DNA of 64,000 nt, taken from assembly GCA_031216445.1 (NCBI GenBank), contig CM062211.1, positions 3,608,001 to 3,672,000 on the forward strand, in the 5' to 3' direction. A program made the position numbers and the translations under genes. The DNA comes from Lateolabrax maculatus. Lineage: Eukaryota; Chordata; Actinopteri; Acropomatiformes; Lateolabracidae. The notes under the pieces were generated by a model. That model ran no database searches and was not told the origin of the DNA. It saw only the letters and a list, made by a program, of their open reading frames with translations. Shown in pieces: positions 36,801-47,251 of this stretch; position 1 is the first letter of the stretch, and the number at the start of each line of letters is the position of its first letter.

Positions 36801-37800
36801 TAAATGGAGTGTAAGTGTTCAGTGACACACAGCTCTACCTGACAGCTGTGGTCACTCCTCAAGCTCCAACTGGCTTTTTCTCCCTCTCTCTGTCCTGTTT
36901 TCCTGTTTGCCCAGACAGAAGCTGACAGGGAGAGTAAATGCCAGTTGGGCTAATATGTTGTCTTTGTTTGCTCATGCCTCTCATCTTCTGTCACTGTGTT
37001 TAAGGCTCCAGTTGTCCAAGGCTGGGGGACTGGAGGATTTATAAAACACAACTTTACTTCATTACTTTAACCGATATTTTTTGGTACTAACCAAAATACT
37101 GTATATAGCCATAGACTGAAACTAAAACTGTCAAGAACTGAAAATTGGCACTGAACGCTCAGATTCATGCACACTTTTACTCACTACCACAATTTTGACA
37201 GTCATTTTTTTTTTTGTCGGACAAGTAGAAGAGGAATTTACTTTCCCCACCACACAAGTTAAACATTCTTAAAAATATAGTATGCCGTGCTATTCAGCAA
37301 TTCAGTTAAATGAGTACATTGATAATACAGATTTGAAACGAAAGCGATCCTTCCACACGATATACTTCTAACTCACCGCTCGCAGTTAAAACATTTTACC
37401 TCAGAAGAAGAACAGCAAGCAGAAACATGTAAACATGTAGAAAACTGACATTTCTGTCTCACAGCCACTGCCTCAAGCTAGATCGGCTAATAGCGAATTA
37501 TTAGAAACAAGCTGAAACACAAGCTGCCTGTCTGCAATCAAACTGTTTTTTAAAAACGTGGCAAATTCTTGTAAATTGCACTCTCAGCCCCTCCTCCATT
37601 TACCTGCGGTCCCTGCAGCCGGTGGATCACATCAGCAGAGGAGGAGGACAGAGGATAGGAGTATTGTGATGTCATAAATATTATTAAATTTTATTTATTT
37701 TATTGATTTTTGTTTTGTTTCCAGATATTTGATTGAGTTTATATAGTGACTTTGCTGCTGTTTATATTTAAAATATAAATAAATTCTAATCCTGTTCTGA

Positions 37801-37803
<3 letters not shown>

Positions 37804-37857
<54 letters not shown>

Positions 37858-37870
37858 AAAAAAAAAAAAA
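37804..37870. repeat. Compound microsatellite (TA)23-(CA)4-(A)14
   Basis: 46 bp of uninterrupted TA, then a short AC run and a poly(A) run. Likely highly variable in length and prone to assembly error. Confidence 0.95.
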
Positions 37871-38652
37871 TTGTACACCACTGCTGCTACAACTCTATCC
37901 TAGGGGAAACACAGAGAGCAATTAATGATTTCTTTTCATTATCAATTAATCTGCAGATTATTTTCTCATTGAATTGTTTGGTTAATAAAATGTCAGAAAA
38001 TAATGAGAAATGGCCATCACAATTTCCCAAAGCCTGAGTTGATATATTCACATTCCTTGTTCTTTCCAAACCCAAAGATATCCAGTTTAATATCATAGAA
38101 GACTATGAATACCAGCAAATATTCATTTTTTGAGCAGCTGGAACCAGCCAATTTCAACAATCGCAAACAATTAACTGATCAAAATTGTTGCTGACTGATT
38201 TCTGTTGACTGACTAATTGATTAGTTGATTGATCTTTCTGCTTTAAGAGGTTGACCTTGCTGCAGTGATGTAGAATTGTACTCCAGGAAGCATCAGTACA
38301 CCGTGACATCACTGTTGGCTGTAGTTAAAGGTGCAACACAGCCTGGTGTTTAGATTACTTTAAACATTTGAAAAAGACAAATTTACCACTTTGAACCAAA
38401 ACCAGAAGGATATAAAACAGTACATTAAACAACACAATAGATTGTTAATATATCTTCCATGTCTCTTTAGTTATGTTTTGCCAGCTGTAGAGCTTGACAA
38501 TCTCACATTTTACCACAAAACATCACTAGATGCCAATCTAGAGCCACACAATTTCAAAAGATTCACTAGTTTCCACTAAATACATATTACTCTACTCGCT
38601 TCCTCTGCATTGTATTTCTCTCTTTGTTCCCCTTCCCCATCCTAATGCGCGT

Positions 38653-38653
<1 letters not shown>

Positions 38654-38695
<42 letters not shown>
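38654..38695 (+). repeat. (CA)21 microsatellite
   Basis: Uninterrupted 42-bp CA run. Confidence 0.97.
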
Positions 38696-38699
<4 letters not shown>

Positions 38700-38860
38700 A
38701 AGCCTGACTCAGTGCCAACTGGAAAAGGCCCAGATCATCTGAAGGCTTTCTGTGAGGCCAAGTTGCCACTCTCAAAGCGATTATGTTTCATTACGGTGGA
38801 AATGGGAAAACAGGGTTTCCTGGCGCCTGGAGATCCATAACCCCACCTCTCCTTCTCCAA

Positions 38861-38902
38861 CATACACACACACTCACACACACACCTACACTCACACACA
38901 CA
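38861..38902 (+). repeat. Interrupted (CA)n microsatellite
   Basis: CA units broken by T substitutions, 165 bp from the longer tract. Confidence 0.85.
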
Positions 38903-39774
38903 GCTGCTTTACTCTCATGTCTGGCTACTTGATAGTCTGTTTATGAACATGCTGAATCTCCTCTACGGGGAGAGAATGATGATTATTGTTTATTCTACAG
39001 TTCATTCTGTTTTTTTTTCTTTTGTGTATTCGTTGTCTCTTTTCATTTGAATTACTCATGTATTGATTGAATTTGTGACTCCTGTGTATCCGTTGTGTTG
39101 TCATTAGGAGCTGCAGGCATGAATGAGTTTTGTATGTGGAAGGAAGCAGAGTTGCCTTGTTGGTGAAATGGCCACAGTGACTCAGTGTTTGTATCTCATT
39201 CTGTTTGTACTGATTGTAGGATGTAAGCTGTATGTAATACCAAATTTAATTCCCACTGTAGAATACACATGTGCATAATGACATAGACCTACATGAGTGT
39301 CTGTTTTTGTACACAATAAGTAGAAGCAGGGTCCGACGTAACCCATGGCCTGATGGCCCGGGGCCGGTAAAAGTTTATCCAGGGCAAGTTGATTGGCCGA
39401 GGACAGGCCAGTGACAGTCAACGTCTGCGACGTGAGTGCGTTTGATAGATGTCTTTCAAGACACGTGAGCGATTAAATGCATCGTGAGTCACTGAAATAC
39501 AGGTGGGGAAGGCGAAACTGGTATTTACTTGAGAGGCTACAAAACGTAAGAGGGGCTTTCTATTTTTGTGGAAGCAATAATACTCCTGCATGTATCGCCT
39601 AGTTTATATAGGTCCACAGCTGATTTTATCTGGATCGAACAGTCGTAACGTGCAAATACACATAACGTTATGGCTGTGGTAATAGCAAAGGTAGGCCTAT
39701 GTCTTTGTGAAACTTTGACGTTTCTAACCGTAACCATATAATAACAATTTTGGACAAAGAAGTGTTTACCGTAT

Positions 39775-40298
39775 ATAACTGTTATAGAAAATTCAGTTTC
39801 TTTGTTACAAGCCATTTGAGATGGCTTTCCCACTGTACGAGATACCAAGTTTCCTTTGTGTATTGCAATTACAATGTCTAGACTCTACTTCACACCTAAG
39901 TGCAAGATCCTGCAGGATGCCTCAGATGCAAACCACATCCTAAGAGGTCTGTGCCCCGATACCTACAACAGACAAATGGTGTGACAAACACTCTGGGTGG
40001 GGGGGGACAAAAGCCCTGCTACGGGAAAGGGGGCTGACCTCGACAACAGGAAGGGGCCTGATCCTTGCAGGAGGGGGCTGACCCTACGGTAGACAAAGGA
40101 AATGTGAAACACCCCAAAAAAGGGATGCTCCTCAGGTATAAATGTTATGTTTTCCCCATGCTCGGGGTCCTTCTTCATCATTGACCGCTCGTGTGTTGAT
40201 TGACCTTTTCTTTGCAAAGAAAATAAAACCTTGTCGGCCGGCAGAAATCTCCATTTCGTTATTCACCAGGAGTAGAGGGAAATTTCCACAACAATAAC
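39775..40298 (+). mobile_element. Solo LTR with 5-bp target duplication
   Basis: The LTR is 39780-40293 (514 bp). It starts TGTTATAGAAAATTC and ends with the near reverse complement (GAAATTTCCACAACA), 12 of 15 matching, in the TG...CA form. ATAAC flanks it on both sides (39775-39779 and 40294-40298), the expected 5-bp target duplication. Inside are a TATA-like TATAAATG near 40136 and AATAAA near 40219, followed by about 70 bp, so U3-R-U5 order on the plus strand is plausible. No internal coding region remains, hence a solo LTR from recombination. Superfamily (Gypsy- or ERV-like) cannot be fixed from the LTR alone. Confidence 0.82.
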
Positions 40299-41339
40299 AT
40301 AGTCAGGCATGACATTTACGTGATTATATGTTATACTATAGTATTGTTACCAATGTTCAGATGCGTTTGGTATGTCTAATATCCTTGTTTATATTTGGAA
40401 ACTAGACTGTAATTAACCTGATTTACGGATGGGGTATAAAATAAAGATATTATCTCTTTTGCAGTTGTCCTTATGAGTAATTATTGACGCATTATTTTAC
40501 CTGCTCTGTGCCCTAGATTATAACCTATCCAGTCCTTTTTACCAAGTTAAATATCTTTAAAGCAGTAACAGGCCTACAACCCATTAAAGGCAGTTTTCCA
40601 CTTGCCAAAAAGTGATGGTAGCTCCTGCCTTGTGACTCAAAAGTTGTTTCTGCCTCAAAATGACTTGATTGTTAGGTTTTTTTCTCTCAGGTCCGGCTTA
40701 AAAAGGATGATCATCATCAAAAATCAACAAAAAAAAAATTGTTACATTCCACAGCACATGAACACACTAAACAAAACTAATGTTAGTTGTAAAGCACGAT
40801 GGCCTATTAATGTTGATGTTGTTAACATTAATTTGTTTGATTTAGTTTATTATTAAGGTCATCCATACTTGCTGAAATGTTAATGTCATAAATTCTATTC
40901 TCTACTCTCAATGTATTCCACACTCTGGCTTACAAAACATTTGGACAAACCTACATTCATACACCGGATTAAATGCCTGATCCAATACATAGTGTACACA
41001 TTATGTATAATGAATCACCAAAATTATGGATAAAAAGAGTTATTTTCATTTTTGGCTGCCGGGCCAGTGAAAATATACAATGGGCCAGCAAAACTCTGAT
41101 TTACTGGCGAAGTGGGCCAGTGGGGAAAAATGTCACATTGAATCCTGTAGAAGTACAGCATGAGTCAACAGATTTAAAATTAGATTTAGTGTTTTCTACA
41201 TATGTGATCTGTATTAAACAATTTCAAATAAATGCCCAATTTGTGATTCGACAGTGTAGATTGATAAGGTAAAACAAGTGGCTGATTGAGACAATCAGGA
41301 TAGAAAAACAAGGCATGTACTGTAACCTGGGACCATGAA

Positions 41340-41590
41340 CAGGCTTCCTGTTAGTTTATGGCTTTTTGGCTGCATTAATATCACAGCCATCTTAATTATT
41401 CACTGTTCGGGGGGCTTCTCTGCTGTAATTAGCGTTGTTCTTTAACCCAGCATAAGGCTTCAAACACTATTGGGTACATTCAAATTTATCTCTGAGATCG
41501 CTTCTGGCAATAATCCAGCAGATAATTAAGAGCGGTAAAAATGGATTCCATGTATTACAGCTCCCACACCTTTTATAATTCTATATTAAA
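41340..41590. promoter_or_regulatory. Candidate conserved non-coding element
   Basis: Dense homeodomain-type sites: TGCATTAATATCAC, ATCTTAATTATTCAC, GCTGTAATTAGCG, AATAATCCAGCAGATAATTA then AGAGCGG. No simple repeats. Among the intergenic blocks this looks most like a developmental enhancer, together with 46020-46570. Confidence 0.33.
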
Positions 41591-42022
41591 CATCCATTTT
41601 CTAACCCTCTTTGCTCTTTATCTCACAAGCATGAGATCACTAATGGATGCAGCTGAGCTAAAAGCCTCCAAAGTGTATTTTGGGCCAATTGTTACAAATT
41701 GTATTTCATGATTAGAGTGTAAAGACACATGAATGTGGCATCTGTCATGTCTACAATAGGTTGCTGAATGGATGCTTTGAAAATTTAGTGCTCATTATCT
41801 TTTTCAGTCAGAAGAGACAGGCTGAGACACCCTATCAATCAACCAATAACACACCCAACCACACCCTTAAAGGCTTAAAATCTTCTAAAAGAAATTTTTA
41901 TAATAAGCAGTAAAATGCACATTAAAGAATAGTTAGCTATTGAGACCATGACTTTTTGTGATGACAAGCGTGAATTTGCAATAGCTGTGATCACGCACAC
42001 TAATGCATCTATGTATGCATTG

Positions 42023-42027
<5 letters not shown>

Positions 42028-42062
<35 letters not shown>
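42028..42062 (+). repeat. (AC)17 microsatellite
   Basis: Uninterrupted 35-bp AC run. Confidence 0.97.
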
Positions 42063-42063
<1 letters not shown>

Positions 42064-43903
42064 CCCCACAACATTTGACTCCATGGTAAGGGTGGGCGAT
42101 ATGGCCCTAAAAACCCCAGCCCACTCCGACCCAGCCCCCTTGATACTATAGATCTCTGCACCTTGTTGGGCAGAGTCGGGGACGTCGATGATTGTAATGG
42201 AAGATATTAGCCTACAGTTATTTTAAATTGCCATGTTTCATTTATATTTATTTAATTAGGCGATTTTGAAGTTGTTTTCCCCCATACACCTTTTTTCTTT
42301 CAACATTACATGTTAACTGATGTTTTTGTTGAGTTTAGAAGAAAATATTTTAAAAGGAAATTAAAGTTGAATTTCTTATAACTATAATGTCTTAGTCAAA
42401 TAAATGTTCTGTTTTGTTAGTTGGGTATTTGTTTGTAATTTGTTCAATAAAAGCATGTTTGAGATAATTTATTTACTTTCTTTATTCAGAATAGGCTATT
42501 CAATGTTTGGGGTCTATGCTAGCACTGTACCTGTTAGAACAGAAAGACATAGGAACTGTATATCTTCACTTCAATATTTGTTTGTTTATTATGTCATATT
42601 GTCATAGCAATATTGAACAATGTCCAAGGAGGGATAGTGATAGAGAGAGAGAGAGAAGGCGAGCTAAGAGAAGCAGCTGGACAGCAGGCAGGATGATGTG
42701 AGCACAAGGATGGAATAACATGAACCAACATTGTATTATTTCAAATGGTCAGAAATAACTGGAAAATGGAAAGATTTCTGTCACCCCCCAAGGCTCATTC
42801 TGAGACAGGAAAAACCCTGTATATGGAACTAAACCAGTAACCTCTGAATCCCAACAATTCACTGTTCAGACTCTGGTTCTCCTACCTGTTGTTTTGAGGG
42901 TTTTGTCAGCCAACACAAATTCAGTCATGCAGAGAAAATACCAAGCTTTTGAAATCTTAGTGAGAGGACGCTGACTTTAAATGACACACAGGATTAAATA
43001 AATGACATCGGGCCTGCGGATTCAATGAACACAAGCTACTACTACTGATTTCACCAAATTTCATCACACACTCAATTACAGTTGTCAACTATGGCATGGG
43101 GAGAGACTCTGATGCCGGGTTGATTTAACATGAGTGTGTGGTCCATTACAGGAGCCCCTGTGACAGCTGACAGCTTAGTGTGTGAGGGTAGATAAAAAAA
43201 CACACATGAAATGAGGGAACTTGATCATTCCAAAATAATTCAATTTATTCAGTATTCATGCACGTAAAAATATTGCCTCAATTCTATTTATTTACCATTA
43301 TAATGTAAGCAACCATCCATAGCTGGTTCTTGGCCATCTGCTCACTTCTGTGCATATAGATTCTCTCTAGATAGAGACTCTAGCAACCATTTTACTTATT
43401 TATAATGAAGCACAGGCAATTCTAGGCATTTGACTTCTAACTTATTGTGAGTGTGCTGGATTTAAAATGTCTTGTCTGTTAATTACACATCAGCTGAGAG
43501 TCAGTGACTGCAAGGAGATAAGCTGAGAATAGACGCTATCAGACACTTTCAGTGTTCTCTCAGTAATTTGGCGCCTGAATGCACCACAGCACAAATAAAC
43601 AACAAGAACCAGACACTCTCGTTGTGCTTAATGTTTTAGGCCAAATCCATTAAGGGGATTTCTGGCTACATTAGTACATTACCCAAACAGAAGCACAACA
43701 GTATTCAAAAGCACAGTGGCTGTTTTTTCACAATTTTCACAATGTATGATGCTGAGGATTTCTTGTTTTATAAGATAAATAAAAGTATGTTGCTTTTGAA
43801 TCCTTGTTATTTGTTTTAATATGTAATGTAATGTAATTTTGTTTAGTTTTACTAAATTGTACAAATGAATGCATCTTGTGAGAGTAGATAATGCAAATCA
43901 ACA

Positions 43904-44269
43904 CTAGAGTTGAATGATCAATCGAAATATTATTGAAATTGCAATATGGCCAAGTGCAATATCCAATTGCACTTGGCCATTTAATTTACGATTTCAATAA
44001 CATTTCAATTGCGATTATAAATGAAGCATTGCAGTGCTACTTGCCTCGGCCTGCAAATCATAATCTCCAGACATAAGGGAACATGCTTGTTTGGTACAGA
44101 CCCCAGCTAAAAAAAAAAATCACCATTATTTTTACATTTTTTTTCGGTGAAATAAAAAATGCAGAAATGACCATTCCCACTAAAACCGTGACTCTTATTG
44201 CAATATCTGTCAAAAATAACAGCAATATGATAGATAATATGATATGATCGTATGATCGTTCAGCCCTAG
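43904..44269. mobile_element. 366-bp inverted-repeat element (hAT-like MITE)
   Basis: Begins CTAGAGTTGAATGATCA and ends with the near reverse complement TGATCGTTCAGCCCTAG (14 of 17). An inner inverted repeat (GGCCAAGTGCAAT / ATTGCACTTGGCC) sits near 43948-43977. The style (AGGGCTGaACGAT, then AAATTGCAATATGG) fits hAT-derived non-autonomous elements in fish. No clear 8-bp target duplication is left. A partial relative is at 21870-22045. No coding capacity. Confidence 0.65.
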
Positions 44270-45141
44270 TACAGACTGTGTTTAATTGACATCTACCTAA
44301 CTCTACTGTTAGTGATGTTGTACCTGTTAGGGCCAGATGACTTCCACCTTAATCTTTTTTGTTAATAGTCAAGTTTTCAGGGAAGAATTTGATTCACACT
44401 GTGTGAAACTGTTTCAAATTCTACCTCACCAACAGTAAAGGGAATATTTTTCGTGCTGTAGGATGGAACCATTGTTGGGGCCATTGTTAATGTAATTAGT
44501 TACACTTGGGCTGTTCCTGCTACGCCTACACCAAATGTCTGTTGCCAAAAAGGACTATATATGTACTTAATAAAGCATAAAAGTAAGGCAGGTCTATTAA
44601 ATTGTTAAGAGAAGGTCAAGTTGAGCATTTACAAATGCTACCAACAAGTGCAATCTAATTAACAACAGCGGAGCTGCATCTGTGGGTCCAGATGATGAGT
44701 GAAGTCACCTTGATTGCATTAAGAGGGCTGAGTCAGTCTTGCTGCCAATTTGTCTCAGTGGCCAACCACAGTGCTGCCTGCGGCCCAAGCAGCGCTCTCC
44801 ATTGATAGCCATTATAAAAAGAGACATCTGTGAAACTATAGACAGGTCACTTCAAACTGCAGCCAAGTTCGATTCATATTAACCATGAAAATGTAATGTT
44901 TGTTAAGATTTCCCAGAGCCTAGGAAACTATTTTTTTGCATTTTCTATGTGTTTTGTGTGTTTAAGCCTAACCCTTTCACCTGTTACCCCTTAAAAAGAA
45001 GCGTTATTTACTTTGAAACCCTCATCCCATGTTGCATATGTCAATGAGTTGTGAGTAGTTGGTAGTTCACACCAAATTTTTCTTTCTCATGCTTTTTTAA
45101 AAACAACCATCCAGATTTTCACAAGAAACAAACTCAGATTA
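44270..45141. other. Intergenic, no gene seen
   Basis: No supported gene, repeat or distinctive structure in this stretch. Confidence 0.6.
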
Positions 45142-45565
45142 GGGAAAAGTCTAGCCTGGCATCGCAAGACTAATTCCCAAATGTGTATTAGTCTGGAACT
45201 TCTCAGTTCATTTTCGTTTCCAAGGTGAGTTATCGACGGGCACAGACCAAAATCTCTCCGGACGCAATTAGACAGACCTACAACCAATCAGAGCAATGAA
45301 ACGTCATCCTGTCTTAAATCCCGTTGGAAGTACAGCAAACACATCTGTTTTATCATCAAAAGCGGCAGCCATCTTGGCGGTCCACGAAAATGCCTCCTCT
45401 GTCAGTTATCATATCAAACCAGCCCCATATTAGATAAATGGTTGTGACAAATCCCTGGACGGGTGGAAATCTGTCTGAATGGGAGCGGGGAACCAGACGT
45501 ATCTTCCAGAGCAAATAAAACATGAACTCGCAGATTTGTGTGGTTCCCAGGCTACGGGAAAAGTC
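45142..45565. mobile_element. Short DNA element with TAGCCTGG termini, longer copy with flanking duplication
   Basis: The element is 45152-45554 (403 bp), starting TAGCCTGGCATCGCAAG and ending GGTTCCCAGGCTA. GGGAAAAGTC occurs immediately before it (45142-45151) and, one base after it, at 45556-45565, a 10-bp direct repeat consistent with target duplication. A sub-terminal hairpin (AGACTAAT / ATTAGTCT) lies at about 45168-45195. It also carries ACCAATCAGAG. The copy at 15532-15708 is a deletion derivative. No coding capacity. Confidence 0.78.
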
Positions 45566-46019
45566 ATTCTTAAAGTCAAACATTATTTGAGATGTATGTT
45601 TTATCCTCTTTCTTATTATCTCGCAACCACACAGGTTTATCTTGTGTCCCCTTGGTGGGGTCCCGACCCCCAGGCTGGAAATCCGCGGCCTATGGGACGA
45701 TCAGGCAGGGCAAGGGAAAGAGCCAGAAATGAGGGCCGCAGCATCTTGAAAACCCAGATCCAGTTCCTATAATAACAGATTCATGATTGTGACCGGAGAG
45801 CCATCTACAGACTGACATGCTCAACTTGCAATGTCTAAATACAAAGTGTGCATAAATGCCCTTTTGGCTCAAATTTCCACATTCAAAATTAGGATTATAC
45901 AGCCATTCTGAACAATACTAAAAAATCGTCTCCTTTGCCGGCTGCTGTACAGGAGCTTCACTTTGACGACGGGGAAAAAACTCATACACCTCTGCAAGAT
46001 CACAAATCCACCGTGCTAA

Positions 46020-46290
46020 ATTTAGAGCGCCGATACAGGCGCTGCTCGCAGCTCCTGATGCAGCGGCGTGCGCAGGCTTACCTGAGCTCGACTGGCTCAT
46101 TAACACGCTGCTGGGTGCACGCAGCCTATGATCTCTCTCTGTGTAATGACACGGAGGCAGCTGAGCTGGATAAGAGGCTTCGGCTGATCAATGGGAACGT
46201 CTGACGTGAAATATTTAATACCCCCCTCTCCCCCTGCTCATCATCAGGACTTTATGGCTCAGCATGCGAGGTGTTTCACTTCTTCGCTAC
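46020..46290. promoter_or_regulatory. Candidate conserved non-coding element
   Basis: GC-balanced, repeat-free block with GGCTCATTAACACG, GTGTAATGACACGG, TAAGAGGCTTCGGCTGATCA and AATATTTAATACC. Enhancer-like composition. Confidence 0.3.
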
Positions 46291-46424
46291 ATCAGAAAAC
46301 GCTGGCTGCCTGATGATGTTGGAAATTGTCCAGTCTTTCTACTCAATGAGTTAAATCTTGTACCATTTGGTCAGCCAATGACATCACTTGCTGTTTAGTA
46401 GAAGCATTTAAAAGTGATTTTGGC

Positions 46425-46570
46425 AGCGGTGCAGCATGCAAATACGCCGAAAGTGAGAGGAGCTCAGGAGATTCACGTGTTAATTACAAAATTAGGTAAT
46501 CGCGTGACAGCCGACACAACCATCTTCATTAAACAGACATTTCCCCGATCGCGTTGGTCTCATTCTGTCT
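46425..46570. promoter_or_regulatory. Candidate conserved non-coding element with octamer
   Basis: Perfect POU octamer ATGCAAAT at 46436-46443, followed within 70 bp by CACGTG and GTTAATTACAAAATTAGG then TAATCG. The clustering of POU, E-box and homeodomain sites suggests a neural or developmental enhancer. Confidence 0.35.
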
Positions 46571-47215
46571 CTGTCTATTTACTTCTCATCGGTGTTTAAA
46601 GTCACAGTGACACCTTGGTCAGCTCCTGGCAGGCGCTGCTGCCAGCACAACGCATACCTCTGCATACAAACCTACAGGTGTAGAACATAAAACTCATTTG
46701 TGTTTGAAGGGTTTGATCCACACTCCTTGTTATAAAAAAAACAAACATGTGATGTATCAGAGCTATTTTAAGCTATCAAACAACAGTGGGGAAAAAAAGT
46801 CTTTTCACCACCTGTCTTCTCAGTAGTTCATATATAAGAGGTTTAAAAAAGGACAGTCTCAAAAACATCCTACAGCATTAAAAAAAAAAAGTGCCACCTT
46901 CTCTCAATACAAATACACAATCAGTACATGTTTTCATGAGCTTCTGGCTCATTTAATCCTCGGGGGCCACACCGGGGGCCAGCTGCTCCTTGAAAGGGGA
47001 CTTTTTAAAACTGAGCCTGAAAGTGAGACTCGTCTTGGCGGTGTCCTGGTGCAGGAAACAAACACCATGAGCAGCGCAGCGACGACTCACAGGAAGTACA
47101 CGCAGCCAGGGCTGGATGTTCAAGCGTCAGAGGAAACACACCAGCAGACAAAGACACACAGGGAAAATGACTCACGTTACTTGGCGTTAAAGCGTCTCCT
47201 TCCCTTCGTGCAGTG

Positions 47216-47251
47216 GTCCATGTCCCCGTCCATGTCCCCGTCCATGTCCCC
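47216..47251 (+). repeat. 12-bp minisatellite, 3 exact units (GTCCATGTCCCC)
   Basis: Three adjacent identical 12-bp units. Confidence 0.95.

Larger units (their letters stand above)
28441..39774. other. Intergenic, no gene seen
   Basis: No supported gene in 11 kb. Contents: candidate regulatory stretches at 28860-28980, 32370-32600 and 36420-36800, a LINE tail at 33395-33475, (TG)8 at 32982-32997, a long (TA)n at 37804-37849, and (CA)n tracts at 38654-38695 and 38861-38902. Confidence 0.65.
40299..43903. other. Intergenic, no gene seen
   Basis: No supported gene. Contents: a candidate regulatory block at 41340-41590, (CA)n at 42028-42062, and a short phrase at 42090-42116 (GGGTGGGCGATATGGCCCTA) that looks like the end of a hAT-type non-autonomous element. 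Confidence 0.65.

Noticed and set aside
39310..41150. GGCCAGTG/GGGCCAG-rich phrases at 39340-39420 and 41060-41120 on either side of the solo LTR
   Set aside because: They suggested one older element split by the LTR, but I could not align them convincingly or find termini.
42090..42116. GGGTGGGCGATATGGCCCTA as a hAT element end
   Set aside because: Only one terminus-like phrase. No matching opposite end or target duplication was found.
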